Positions 6,222-13,683 of a stretch of DNA of 15,628 nt are shown piece after piece; position 1 is the first letter of the stretch, and the number at the start of each line of letters is the position of its first letter. A program made the position numbers and the translations under genes. A model generated the notes under the pieces. That model was not told the origin of the DNA. It saw only the letters and a program-made list of their open reading frames with translations, and did no database searches. The stretch spans positions 1 through 15,628 of the forward strand of contig CAKUHP010000029.1 in assembly GCA_934658705.1 (NCBI GenBank), read 5' to 3'. The DNA comes from an uncultured Collinsella sp. GTDB taxonomy: Bacteria; Actinomycetota; Coriobacteriia; Coriobacteriales; Coriobacteriaceae.

Positions 6222-7010
6222 TTAGGCGGCGGGCGCGGGCCACTCGTCTGCGTCCAGGGCGGCGAAGAGCTTTTTGCCGTCGAGCAAGCGCGTGCAGACG
6301 TTTCTCATGCGGCTGACCTCTACGGTGCGCAGGGTGTCGTCGATACCCCGGTCGTCGTGGACGGTGCCCAGCAGATACGAGATTCCGTCTCGCTGCCTGA
6401 TGGCAAACGGCTGTATGGTCATCCGGATTGCCTCGTCCGTGCCGCGCGGTCCGGTGCCCCAGAGGTCAAAGCTTACAGAGGTTCCCTGGTCTATAGCCTG
6501 CTCGATAAGCTCGCAGGCGTCGATGTGCGTGACGGGCGGCTTGGCGCCTTTGGTGGGCGTACTGGAGATGACCGGCGTCGGCTCGGGTACATTGAGGTAG
6601 CCGCGAACGTCGACGCTCGCCATGCTGACAAGGTGCTTGGCCATGCGCTTTCTGATTGCGACGGGCGTAGAACGGTTTCGCATGACCATGCCGTGCAGAC
6701 GAACGATCTCCTCATCCGTGAGCGGGCGAGTGAGCAGGCGATAGCCCACGCCGCGCTTGTATTCGATTTCGTATCCGGCGCGGCGTAGTGCGGAAATGGC
6801 GGTATAGATGCTGCGGCGTGCTGCCGAGATGGGCATCTGGGCGGGATTATCGGGATGAGCGAGATGATCGGCCAGCTCATCGGGAAGCAAGGCCTTGTCC
6901 TCGCCGGTGTGGTCGCTCAGGACCTGCAAGATTCGCACGGCGCGATAGGCGGCAAGGGAAGCGGCTCCCCTGGTGGTGGTCTCGTAGTTTTCAACAGCGG
7001 TTTCGGTCAT
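6222..7010 (-). CDS. WYL-type transcriptional regulator with N-terminal winged helix
   Basis: This 262-residue protein is a probable DNA-binding regulator. Residues about 20-93 form a winged helix-turn-helix: ISAARRSIYTAISALRRAGY (61-80) is the recognition-helix region, and EIEYKRGVGYRLL is the wing. After a linker of about 70 residues, residues 165-240 resemble a WYL ligand-sensing domain, with ISYLLGTVHDDRG in place of the eponymous Trp-Tyr-Leu and RTVEVSRMRNV matching the conserved Arg-rich strand. ATG at 7010 is chosen because AAAGGA lies about 10 nt upstream and the preceding in-frame residues look like translated spacer. It lies between asnS and the ABC importer on the same strand; which of them it controls, if either, is not shown. 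The effector is unknown. Confidence 0.82.
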   Translation of the reverse strand: MTETAVENYETTTRGAASLAAYRAVRILQVLSDHTGEDKALLPDELADHLAHPDNPAQMPISAARRSIYTAISALRRAGYEIEYKRGVGYRLLTRPLTDEEIVRLHGMVMRNRSTPVAIRKRMAKHLVSMASVDVRGYLNVPEPTPVISSTPTKGAKPPVTHIDACELIEQAIDQGTSVSFDLWGTGPRGTDEAIRMTIQPFAIRQRDGISYLLGTVHDDRGIDDTLRTVEVSRMRNVCTRLLDGKKLFAALDADEWPAPAA

Positions 7011-7128
7011 GGCGCCCACATCCTTTCCGTTTCCGGGCGATGGTGGCTTTGAGCCTAGAGTGCCACAGCCGATCGCGAACGCCTGGAGGCATGGGTGGTC
7101 GATTTGTGCCGGCGGGCGGCAGGTCGAG

Positions 7129-7191
7129 TTTTCAACAGCCCTGCTCAACTGACCAAAAGCTTGCCAAAAGCTTGACGGATGCTGTTGAAAA
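7129..7191. repeat. Inverted TTTTCAACAGC repeat enclosing a tandem duplication
   Basis: TTTTCAACAGC (7129-7139) and its exact complement (7181-7191) form 11-bp inverted arms 41 nt apart. A third copy in the first orientation lies at 6988-6998, inside the regulator's N-terminal codons. Between the arms sits CCAAAAGCTTG twice in perfect tandem (7153-7163 and 7164-7174), that is, one helical turn apart. The region is the upstream space of the WYL regulator, so these are candidate operator sites, perhaps for autoregulation. Confidence 0.6.
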
Positions 7192-7222
7192 AAGCGCCCC
7201 TCGGCTGTTGCCGAGAGGCGCT
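7188..7222 (-). terminator. Rho-independent terminator of asnS
   Basis: A 12-bp stem (7193-7204 with 7211-7222, one mismatch) with a 6-nt loop is followed on the minus strand by six T residues (7193-7188). It lies 37 nt after the asnS stop codon, so asnS and the regulator are probably separate transcripts. Confidence 0.92.
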
Positions 7223-7259
7223 AGCGCGGTGCGATACGGCGCACGAGGAAGTGCGGCGA

Positions 7260-8663
7260 TTAGAAATCGGCGTTGCCCACGGTGCGGGGGTGCGGCAGGA
7301 CGTCGCGGATGTTGCCCACGCCCGTCAGGTACATGACCAGGCGCTCGAAGCCCAGGCCGTAACCGGCGTGCTTGCAGGAGCCGTAGCGGCGCAGGTCCAG
7401 ATAGTACTTGTACTGCTCAGGGTTCATGCCCAGGTCCTTGATGCGGCCCTCGAGCAGGTCCAGGCGCTCCTCGCGCTGGGAGCCGCCGATGATCTCGCCG
7501 ATGCCCGGCACCAGGCAGTCGGCGGCGGCGACGGTCTTGCCGTCGTCATTCATGCGCATGTAGAAGGCCTTGATCTCGGCAGGGTAGTCGGTCACGAAGG
7601 TCGGGCGCTTAAAGTGCTCCTCGGTCAGGAAGCGCTCGTGCTCGGTCTGCAGGTCGATGCCCCAGCTCACGGGGTAATCGAACTTGTGGCCGGCGGCGAC
7701 GGCCTGCTCCAGGATCTCGACGGCCTCGGTGTAGGTGACGCGGGCAAAGTCGGAGTTTGCCACGTGGTTCAGACGCTCGATGAGACCCTTGTCCACAAAC
7801 TTGTTGAGCATGTTGAGCTCGTCGGGGCAGGTGGCCATGACGTCCTTGAGGACGTACTTGAGCATGGCCTCGGCGTTATCCATGTAGTCGTTGAGGTCGG
7901 CGAAGGCCATCTCGGGTTCGATCATCCAAAACTCGGCGGCATGGCGCGTGGTGTTGGAGTTCTCGGCGCGGAAGGTGGGGCCAAAGGTGTAGACGTCGCC
8001 AAAGGCCATGGCGAAGTTCTCGGCGTTGAGCTGGCCGGATACGGTAAGGCTCGCGTGCTTGCCAAAAAAGTCCTGGCTCCAGTCGACCTCGCCGGCCTCG
8101 GTGAGAGGCGGGTTTTTGGGGTCGAGCGTGGTCACGCGGAACATCTCGCCGGCGCCCTCGCAGTCACTCGTGGTGATGATGGGGGTGTTGACGTAGACAA
8201 AGCCCTGCTCCTGGAAGAAGCGGTGGATAGCAGCCGCGGCGACGGAGCGAATGCGGAACACGGCGCGGAACAGGTTGGTGCGCGGACGCAGGTGCTGCTG
8301 GGTGCGCAGGAACTCGACGGTGGCGCGCTTCTTTTGCAGCGGGTAGTCCGGAGCGCTCGTGCCCTCGACCACGATGGAGGCGGCAGTGAGCTCGAAGGGC
8401 TGGGGCGCGTCGGGCGTCAGCTTGACGGTGCCGGTGCAGATGAGGGCGGCAGAGACGTTTTGGTGGGCGATCTCGTCGTAGTTGTCGAGTGCCTCGCGGT
8501 TCATGACGACCTGCAGGTCGCGGAAGCAACTGCCGTCGTTGAGCGTAACGAAGCCAAAGTTCTTCATGTCGCGGACGGACTTGACCCAGCCGGCAACGGT
8601 GACGGTCTGGCCGCCGAGCGACTCGGCATCGGCATAGAGCTGCGCGATTTTGGTGCGGTTCAC
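7260..8663 (-). CDS. asnS: Asparaginyl-tRNA synthetase
   Basis: This class II synthetase charges tRNA-Asn with asparagine in the cytoplasm. The 467-residue length fits bacterial AsnRS. The N-terminal OB-fold anticodon-binding domain starts at [19 protein letters not shown] (about 21-39). The catalytic core follows with motif 2 FRAEN (231-235) and the AsnRS-typical [16 protein letters not shown] (about 236-251). Motif 3 is GLGFER (436-441), followed by RDVLPHPR near the C terminus, where Asp/Asn enzymes carry RD-x-x-x-FPR. GTG at 8663 is chosen because GGGAGG lies 4-5 nt upstream; the in-frame ATG at 8675 overlaps that site and has no ribosome binding site of its own. Promoter and terminator both flank it closely, so it is likely monocistronic. 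Confidence 0.97.
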   Translation of the reverse strand: MNRTKIAQLYADAESLGGQTVTVAGWVKSVRDMKNFGFVTLNDGSCFRDLQVVMNREALDNYDEIAHQNVSAALICTGTVKLTPDAPQPFELTAASIVVEGTSAPDYPLQKKRATVEFLRTQQHLRPRTNLFRAVFRIRSVAAAAIHRFFQEQGFVYVNTPIITTSDCEGAGEMFRVTTLDPKNPPLTEAGEVDWSQDFFGKHASLTVSGQLNAENFAMAFGDVYTFGPTFRAENSNTTRHAAEFWMIEPEMAFADLNDYMDNAEAMLKYVLKDVMATCPDELNMLNKFVDKGLIERLNHVANSDFARVTYTEAVEILEQAVAAGHKFDYPVSWGIDLQTEHERFLTEEHFKRPTFVTDYPAEIKAFYMRMNDDGKTVAAADCLVPGIGEIIGGSQREERLDLLEGRIKDLGMNPEQYKYYLDLRRYGSCKHAGYGLGFERLVMYLTGVGNIRDVLPHPRTVGNADF

Positions 8664-8709
8664 GTATCCTCCCATAACGGTTGTACGGATTATTTCCAAA
8701 CAGTTAACC

Positions 8710-8738
8710 ATTCTAACCCGCGAGCGGGGGCGTAGCAA
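8710..8738 (-). promoter_or_regulatory. Promoter of asnS
   Basis: On the minus strand, a -35 TTGCTA (8738-8733) and a -10 TAGAAT (8715-8710) are separated by the ideal 17 nt. The predicted leader before the GTG start is about 40 nt, too short for a T-box riboswitch. Confidence 0.7.
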
Positions 8739-8799
8739 AACGGCAGATGCGATGTATGGGCGTGGCGTGGGCGCCGTGCGGGTGCGGGCTTTACGTTGT

Positions 8800-10719
8800 C
8801 TAGTGCCCGCAGATGGCTTGGCGGATGAGGGCTGCGTAGGTGTCGATTCCCGCCTGGGTGAGGTGCGTGCCGTCGTCGACGAGGTATTCGCTGTGGCCCT
8901 CGGAGGCGCCGTTCCAGTCGATGATGCCGGCGTTGTCGTTTTGGGCGCATACGTCGCGGATCGTCTGGTTGTTGCGGTCTTGCAGCTCGAGCGGCACGCG
9001 CACGGTCACAAAGTAGATGGGCTTGCCGCCCACGGCATTGATCACGTCTTGTACCTGCTGCGGGTCGCGGATGAGGCCGTTGGTGCCAAGTGCGCAGATG
9101 ACCACGCTTGGATCGTAGTTGGCGCTGTCCTGTGCATAGACATCCTGGAAGGTGTAGAACTGGCGGCTTACCACGCCGTCGATGAAGGCGTTGGGAAGCG
9201 CGGCCTGAATACCGGACTGTGCGCCCGCAGTGACCGAGTCGCCGATCATCAGCACGCGGGCATCGCAGGTTCCAGTCGCCTCGTCGTAGGTAAAGCTCTT
9301 CCAGTCAAGGTTCTTGGGGACCTTTTCGGCGATGGGACCCTCTTTGGGCTTTTGCTGAGCGGCGTCGCTGGGCTGAGCGTTTTGGTCGGATGTTGCCTTG
9401 GCATCCTTATCGCTGTTGTTGCTGTCCATGGGCGAGGCGGCATTCTGGGCAAGCTCGGGACGGAGCTGCTCGGCGCGGGCGGTGGCGATGCCCGTCCAGT
9501 CGAGCGGTGCGAAGGCGAGTGCGAGGGCGCATGCAGCGCCAAGTGCGGGAAGTGCCATGGCGGGCGAAAGGACGCGCTTCTTTGCCGTACTGTCCTGCTG
9601 AGCGGGCTTGCGGGACCAAGGGCGTTCGACCAGGCGATAGAAGACCTCGGCTACCGCAAGGATTACAACAAGCTGCAATACCTGCTCCCACCAGGCGATG
9701 CGGGTAGTGCGGGTTGCCGGATTCATAAGAAGCAACAGGGGATAGTGCACCAGGTAAACCGAGAACGAACGCTGCCCCAACCAGACGAGCGGTTTGGCCA
9801 ACAGCAGGCGTCGCACGACGCATTCCGTGTTCTGCACACAGATGATAAGGAGCCCGGTGAGCAGGGCGAGCAGCAAAAAGCCGCCGCGGTAGAGCCAGGG
9901 ATTCTCACCGGTTAGCATGAGCGCGCCGACTATGACGGCAGCGAGCCACGCGACGGAGACCACGTTGACCTTCGAGATGCCTTTGCTGGTGCCGGGGGTG
10001 GGGATGTTACTGCTCAGTATCTCGCGCAGACGCGGCGCGGCGATGGCGGCCAAGGCTCCGCACAAAAGCTCGGCGGCGCGGGCGTCGGTTCCGTAGTAGA
10101 CGCGCGACGTGTCGGCGGCGGGGCTAAACATGAAGGCCATCGCCGCCGCCGATGCGAGCGCGAGCGTGACCGTGACGCCGATGGCAGTGTTGCGTGAGCG
10201 GGTTTTGCTGCACAGCGCCATAAGGATGACCGGCCATACCAGATAGAACTGCATAGTGACGCCGCAGAACCACAAATGCGTGAGGGGCGAGGGGAGTCCC
10301 GCAGCGGCAAAATACGAGACGTCGCGGAAGATGTAGAACCAGTTGCTCAAAAAGAGCGCCGACGGCAGGGCGTCCTGCTGCACCTTAGGGAGTAGGCTCG
10401 GGGCCGCGATGTAGGTGACGACGGCGGCAAGCGCGATGGTCACGACGATCGGCGGCATCATGCGCGTGACGCGGCGGGTGAGGTAGCGCGGATACGAGAA
10501 CCCGTCGCGCGCCGTTGCTCGCATAATGCTTTTGGTGGCGAGATAGCCACTCAGCGTAAAGAAGAGTGTAACGCCCAAAAAACCGCCGGTCAGGCGGCTG
10601 GGGCGAAGGTGATATAGGACGACGCCGGTGATGGCGAGGGCGCGAAGCCCGTCGAGTGCGGCGATGCGTTGGCTGCGTTGAGACGCTGCGTGTGCGGCGC
10701 CCGTGGGTGTGTTTTGCAT
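8800..10719 (-). CDS. OatA-like membrane O-acyltransferase with C-terminal SGNH domain
   Basis: This 639-residue protein joins an acyltransferase-3 membrane domain (residues about 20-400, ten or so hydrophobic segments) to an extracellular SGNH esterase-type domain (about 485-639). Domain 1 starts with [20 protein letters not shown], with the putative catalytic His at 37, and continues with [16 protein letters not shown], both family signatures. Domain 2 has GDSV with the nucleophile Ser at about 495, GTNG with Asn at about 547 and DGTHLT with catalytic His at about 619. In known OatA proteins this layout O-acetylates peptidoglycan and gives lysozyme resistance; other members act on other surface glycans, so the acceptor here is inferred. 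ATG at 10719 has GGAGG 8 nt upstream. The roughly 70-residue Ser/Asn/Gln/Lys-rich linker (about 405-470) separates the domains. No terminator is seen after it. Confidence 0.9.
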   Translation of the reverse strand: MQNTPTGAAHAASQRSQRIAALDGLRALAITGVVLYHLRPSRLTGGFLGVTLFFTLSGYLATKSIMRATARDGFSYPRYLTRRVTRMMPPIVVTIALAAVVTYIAAPSLLPKVQQDALPSALFLSNWFYIFRDVSYFAAAGLPSPLTHLWFCGVTMQFYLVWPVILMALCSKTRSRNTAIGVTVTLALASAAAMAFMFSPAADTSRVYYGTDARAAELLCGALAAIAAPRLREILSSNIPTPGTSKGISKVNVVSVAWLAAVIVGALMLTGENPWLYRGGFLLLALLTGLLIICVQNTECVVRRLLLAKPLVWLGQRSFSVYLVHYPLLLLMNPATRTTRIAWWEQVLQLVVILAVAEVFYRLVERPWSRKPAQQDSTAKKRVLSPAMALPALGAACALALAFAPLDWTGIATARAEQLRPELAQNAASPMDSNNSDKDAKATSDQNAQPSDAAQQKPKEGPIAEKVPKNLDWKSFTYDEATGTCDARVLMIGDSVTAGAQSGIQAALPNAFIDGVVSRQFYTFQDVYAQDSANYDPSVVICALGTNGLIRDPQQVQDVINAVGGKPIYFVTVRVPLELQDRNNQTIRDVCAQNDNAGIIDWNGASEGHSEYLVDDGTHLTQAGIDTYAALIRQAICGH

Positions 10720-10862
10720 CGATCTTTCCTCCAATGTCGACCTAGCAGTCTAGCGCTCTGCGCGGACAAAGGAAGGGGGTTCGCATGGTTGAACAACACG
10801 CCGATGGGCGATGCCTCGCCATGCAAAAGCCGCACCTGCGCTGATGCTTAGCTGCCTATGTA

Positions 10863-10872
10863 GAAACGTTTC
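10863..10872. promoter_or_regulatory. GAAACGTTTC palindrome, copy 1
   Basis: A perfect 10-bp palindrome in the 235-nt gap between the acyltransferase start and the end of the PTS gene. The 11-mer GAAACGTTTCA is repeated exactly at 11566-11576. The shape matches operators of LacI/GalR-type sugar regulators (central CG flanked by A/T arms), although it lacks the spacing of a standard CcpA cre site. Position suits control of the acyltransferase transcript. Otherwise the gap holds only weak hairpins and no gene. Confidence 0.5.
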
Positions 10873-10954
10873 AGAATCTCTTCATAAGCAAAAACAACAA
10901 CACAGATGCGGCAAAGATGCGCAGGGGGTTGACCCTTTGTGCGACGGTGCTCGG

Positions 10955-11518
10955 CTACTTGGTCTTGGCCACCAGCAGCGGATCGCCGAGCTTGACGAGC
11001 GGGTTGTCGCCAAGAAGCGTGCCAGACTCGCCGACGTGGTCGATGCTCTTGAGGCGGTCGAGCTCAGAGATGATGACGGTCACGATGTCCTCGTGGCCGG
11101 CGGCCTTGATGGCGTCGCGGTCGAAGCTGATGAGCGGCTGGCCGGCCTTGACCGTGTCGCCCATCTCGACAAAGCGAGCAAAGCCCTTGCCGTTCATTTG
11201 CACGGTGCCCAGGCCAACGTGGATAAACACGCGCAGGCCGTCCTCGGTAATCATGCCGATGGAGTGGTTGGTGACGGTGGTGGCGCCGATGCGGCCGTTA
11301 GCGGGGGCGTAAATGGTGTCGGTAATGGGTTCGATGCCATAGCCCTGGCCGAGCATGCCCGAGGCGATGGTCTCGTCGGGAATCTCGTCCAGATTGACGA
11401 GCACGCCGTTGACGGGGGCGTAGATGACGCCTTCGCGGGTGGCGAAGCTTGCTGCGGGCGGAACGGATGCCTCGCCCGTCGAGGTGAAGGTGGACTTAAG
11501 CGAATCGAGCAGACCCAT
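10955..11518 (-). CDS. PTS glucose-type EIIA protein (stand-alone)
   Basis: This 187-residue protein is an EIIA component of the Glc family, which accepts phosphate from HPr and passes it to an EIIB domain for sugar uptake; such proteins also act as regulators. The EIIA fold runs from about residue 28 to the C terminus, with IYAPVNGVLVNLDEIPD and GYGIEP near the start, a supporting His at 85 (NHSIG) and the phosphorylated His at 100 in VFIHVGLGTV. The final VKLGDPLL strand is also typical. The first roughly 25 residues are a short Ser/Thr/Pro-rich extension. ATG at 11518 has GGAGG 5 nt upstream. No EIIB or EIIC gene lies nearby, so it must serve a permease encoded elsewhere or have a regulatory role. 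A palindromic operator-like site overlaps its probable promoter. Confidence 0.95.
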   Translation of the reverse strand: MGLLDSLKSTFTSTGEASVPPAASFATREGVIYAPVNGVLVNLDEIPDETIASGMLGQGYGIEPITDTIYAPANGRIGATTVTNHSIGMITEDGLRVFIHVGLGTVQMNGKGFARFVEMGDTVKAGQPLISFDRDAIKAAGHEDIVTVIISELDRLKSIDHVGESGTLLGDNPLVKLGDPLLVAKTK

Positions 11519-11565
11519 AGTTGCCTCCAACTTAAATAGGCGCATATCGCGCGCTTGGTTTGCCG

Positions 11566-11599
11566 GAAACGTTTCATATGTGTTTCGCGGCTTGGTCAA
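11566..11599 (-). promoter_or_regulatory. Probable promoter and GAAACGTTTC operator of the PTS EIIA gene
   Basis: The perfect palindrome GAAACGTTTC at 11566-11575 is the second copy of the site at 10863. It overlaps a plausible -10 TATGAA (11578-11573), which lies 15 nt from a -35 TTGACC (11599-11594) on the minus strand. The spacing is short, so the promoter is tentative. A repressor bound here would directly block it. Confidence 0.5.
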
Positions 11600-11646
11600 C
11601 GCCCCTATTCTACGCTGCTCAACGATACCTCTGAACTGGGATTATG

Positions 11647-11656
11647 TGATATATCA
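11647..11656. promoter_or_regulatory. TGATATATCA palindrome upstream of the esterase gene
   Basis: A perfect 10-bp A+T-rich palindrome about 105 nt before the esterase start, between two divergent genes (PTS EIIA and esterase). It could be an operator or simply part of an A+T-rich promoter region. No good -35/-10 pair for the esterase was identified. Confidence 0.25.
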
Positions 11657-11761
11657 GTTGAAGGGAAACTTATTGCCGGAGTGTTTCTGTGCCGCGGGCC
11701 CAACTGGGGTACGCTAAGGTGCGAAAAATGAGTGCGCATAATCTGCGCGAAGGGAGCACAT

Positions 11762-12664
11762 ATGATTGTCGAGAACCATGCGCTGTGGGGCGAGGAGCCG
11801 ACCGAGGAATATCCGGCGACGTTTACCTATTTGGGTGCCGAGCCGTTGCCCGATAAGCCCAATGGCCGCCGCCCGGCCGTGATCATCTGCGGCGGAGGCG
11901 GGTTTACGCACATCGCTCCGCATGAGCAAGATCCCGTGGCGTTTGCATTTTTGGATCACGGCTACCAGGCTTTTGTGCTCAATTATGTGACGAGCGCCAC
12001 GGGCGATGTGAGTTTTCCGCACCCGCAGGCTGATCTCGCCAAGATGGTCGCCACGGTTCGCGCCAACGCCGATGACTGGCATGTCGACCCCAAGCGCGTG
12101 TGCGTCGTGGGCTTCTCGGCGGGTGGCATGATCTGCGCCTCGTTGGCAACGCAGTGGAAGACCGGCCCCTTCGCGGGCCTTGCCGGGGCGCGTCCGGAGG
12201 ATATTCGCCCCGATGCCGTGGTTCTGGGCTATCCGCTGCTCGACCTTGCCTATGTGCGTGACATGCAGACGCGCGACCCGCGCATCGACCTGCGCGTGCC
12301 CAAAACCGGCGGCAAGACGGGGCGCGATTTGCTCAACGACTATCTGTCGATGGTGACGGGCGGCGAGGCGACCGACGAACATCTGGCTGACATTTGTCCT
12401 ACCACGCACGTCTCGCGTCAGATGCCCCCGACCTTTGTGTGGGGCGTTTCGGACGACAAGACGGCGCCGATTGCGCAGGTCTATCCGTTTGCACAGCGCA
12501 TGGCCGAGGAAGGCGTCGCATGCGAGATGCACGTCTTTGACCAGGGCGGCCACGGCCTTTCACTCGGCAACGCCAACACCGCCGTCGACAACGAGGGCAA
12601 GCAGGTGGCAGTCCGCCCCTGGATTCGCCTGGCCTTCCGCTTCTTAGGCCGCAACGGCTTCTAG
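11762..12664 (+). CDS. Alpha/beta-hydrolase esterase (acetyl/xylan esterase-like, BD-FAE type)
   Basis: This 300-residue, apparently cytoplasmic hydrolase (no signal peptide) resembles the acetyl-esterase/BD-FAE group that removes acetyl or feruloyl groups from sugars. The oxyanion-hole strand is AVIICGGGGF (39-48). The nucleophile elbow is GFSAGG with Ser119, the acid is Asp231 or Asp232 in WGVSDDKTAP, and the base is His264 in QGGHGLSLG, so the catalytic triad appears complete. WHVDPKRVCVVG before the Ser is typical of these enzymes. ATG at 11762 has AGGGAG 5-6 nt upstream; an in-frame GTG at 11732 lacks such a site. It is convergent with the GntR gene and divergent from the PTS gene, so it is likely monocistronic. 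Substrate is unknown. Confidence 0.88.
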   Translation: MIVENHALWGEEPTEEYPATFTYLGAEPLPDKPNGRRPAVIICGGGGFTHIAPHEQDPVAFAFLDHGYQAFVLNYVTSATGDVSFPHPQADLAKMVATVRANADDWHVDPKRVCVVGFSAGGMICASLATQWKTGPFAGLAGARPEDIRPDAVVLGYPLLDLAYVRDMQTRDPRIDLRVPKTGGKTGRDLLNDYLSMVTGGEATDEHLADICPTTHVSRQMPPTFVWGVSDDKTAPIAQVYPFAQRMAEEGVACEMHVFDQGGHGLSLGNANTAVDNEGKQVAVRPWIRLAFRFLGRNGF

Positions 12665-12675
12665 CTCGCGCAGCG

Positions 12676-12741
12676 CGAGGGTGGATAATCTCCCGTTTTT
12701 GGTCTGCTTTTCGTCCAAAAACGGGAGATTATCCACCCTCG
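12676..12741. repeat. Perfect 27-bp inverted repeat between convergent genes
   Basis: Arms 12676-12702 and 12715-12741 are exact complements around a 12-nt loop (12703-12714). The arms begin CGAGGGTGGATAATCTCCCG and end in TTTTTGG. There is no T tract outside the stem, so it is not a standard terminator, though it may end both converging transcripts. A shorter hairpin right after the esterase stop (arms 12665-12671 and 12673-12679) overlaps the left arm by 4 nt, so the two folds compete. The length and perfection suggest a mobile or dispersed intergenic repeat. Confidence 0.9.
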
Positions 12742-12777
12742 TTAAGCTGGCGCCTGATGGCGTCCCTTGTTGCTTTC

Positions 12778-13428
12778 CTACCAAACGGTGAACTGGGCGT
12801 TCTCCGTATTCCAATGGACATCGCGAACATAGTCTCGTACGCCCGCCGCATCTCGTGCTTCGAACAGTTCAAGAATATGAGCATGCTCGTTGTTGGCTTT
12901 ATTGAGCAGCTCGCACGCTGTCTCCTGGTCGACAGTCTCGTAATCGCGCTTGATAAAGCAGCGCTCGAGCTGCGAAATCATGTCGCGCAGACGGTCGTTG
13001 CCGCAGCGGTTGAAGTACGTAAGGTGAAAGTCTCGTTGAATATCGTCGTACTTACGGATGAGACCGCCTTGGATCGCAAGGTCCATGGAGCCAACGAGAA
13101 ATTTCAGCTGCGTAATGTCGTCGTCGGTTAGGTTCGGACAGGCGAGATATGCGGCCTGCCCGTCGAGCGGCCCCATAATCTCAAAGACTTCAACGGCGTT
13201 TTGCTGATCGAACCCACGCACGCGGAATCCGCGGCGGGGGAGATTGTCCAGATAGCCGTCGCTTGCCAGCTGGATGAGCGCTTCGCGGACCGGCGTGCGA
13301 GACACGCCCATGGCATCGCAGATCGCTTGCTCGCTCAAACGGTCGCCGGCGGACAACTCGCCGGCGTCAATACGGCTCGAAATGTAGTCGTATACGTGGT
13401 CCTTCAGGGGTCTTCTGAGGGTTTCCAT
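12778..13428 (-). CDS. GntR-family transcriptional regulator with FCD domain
   Basis: This 216-residue regulator has a GntR winged helix (residues 1-72: LSEQAICDAMGVSRTPVREALIQL is the helix-turn-helix and PRRGFRV the wing) and a C-terminal FCD ligand-binding domain (about 80-205). Candidate metal-binding His residues of the FCD class are at 135 (RDFHLTYF), 182/184 (EHAHILE) and 205. FCD regulators usually repress until an organic acid, amino acid or similar metabolite binds. ATG at 13428 has AAGGGA 9-10 nt upstream. It is divergently transcribed from the DDAH-like gene, and the shared 255-nt gap contains a TTGTATACAA-type palindrome. It is therefore the likely repressor of that pair and possibly of itself. 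Confidence 0.93.
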   Translation of the reverse strand: METLRRPLKDHVYDYISSRIDAGELSAGDRLSEQAICDAMGVSRTPVREALIQLASDGYLDNLPRRGFRVRGFDQQNAVEVFEIMGPLDGQAAYLACPNLTDDDITQLKFLVGSMDLAIQGGLIRKYDDIQRDFHLTYFNRCGNDRLRDMISQLERCFIKRDYETVDQETACELLNKANNEHAHILELFEARDAAGVRDYVRDVHWNTENAQFTVW

Positions 13429-13493
13429 GAGTTTATATCCCTTAACTGTATATTTCCAAAATTAAATACGTTTCGCTTGAATAGCTCAGTTGA

Positions 13494-13499
13494 ATTATA
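13494..13499 (-). promoter_or_regulatory. Candidate -10 box of the GntR gene
   Basis: A perfect TATAAT hexamer on the minus strand, 66 nt before the GntR start. The -35 region is poor (TAGCAT at 17 nt), which would suit a weak or activated promoter. Confidence 0.4.
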
Positions 13500-13563
13500 G
13501 AACGACCAGGTAAATCATGCTACTTTGCATCGATAAGTGAGAATACGCTCACCGAAGAATACC

Positions 13564-13599
13564 TACCGTTCAGGATTGTATACAATATACAAAACGGTA
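13564..13599. promoter_or_regulatory. Nested palindromic operator for the GntR/FCD regulator
   Basis: The core is a perfect 12-bp palindrome, ATTGTATACAAT (13575-13586), a typical shape for FCD-type GntR sites. It overlaps a second dyad, TTGTAT/ATACAA (13576-13592), and both are enclosed by perfect 7-bp outer arms TACCGTT (13564-13570) and AACGGTA (13593-13599). The site sits in the shared control region and overlaps the probable -35 of the DDAH gene. Binding by the neighbouring regulator is inferred. Confidence 0.7.
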
Positions 13600-13614
13600 A
13601 AGACACCCTAAGAT
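13586..13614 (+). promoter_or_regulatory. Probable promoter of the DDAH-transporter operon
   Basis: A -35-like TATACA (13586-13591) and a -10-like TAAGAT (13609-13614) are spaced by 17 nt. An alternative pair, TTGTAT (13576-13581) with TAAAGA (13598-13603), has a 16-nt spacer. Either would be overlapped by the palindromic operator. Confidence 0.45.
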
Positions 13615-13632
13615 AAAGCCATCGAAAGGAAG

Positions 13633-13667
13633 GCGGGCGCGAAGAAGTCCCGCTCTCTGCTAAGAGA
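13633..13667 (+). other. Twin hairpins in the DDAH leader
   Basis: Two consecutive stems precede the ribosome binding site: GCGGG/CCCGC (13633-13637 with 13649-13653, 11-nt loop) and TCTCT/AGAGA (13654-13658 with 13663-13667, 4-nt loop). The strong AAGGAGG site (13671-13677) stays free, so they more likely protect the mRNA 5' end than block translation. Confidence 0.4.
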
Positions 13668-13683
13668 TCCAAGGAGGATCATC

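Noticed and set aside
7179..8735. A 518-codon plus-strand open frame opposite asnS
   Set aside because: It has no ribosome binding site, a low-complexity Val/Gly/Ala/His-rich translation and lies fully antisense to a clear AsnRS gene; it is a by-product of GC-rich codon use.
10920..10943. Terminator after the PTS EIIA gene
   Set aside because: Only a weak, interrupted stem (CGCA/TGCG plus GGG/CCC) without a proper T run was found, so it is not listed as a feature.
11566..11576. CcpA cre site
   Set aside because: The palindrome has the CG centre and A/T arms but is 2 bp shorter between half-sites than the cre consensus, so a different LacI-type operator is more likely.
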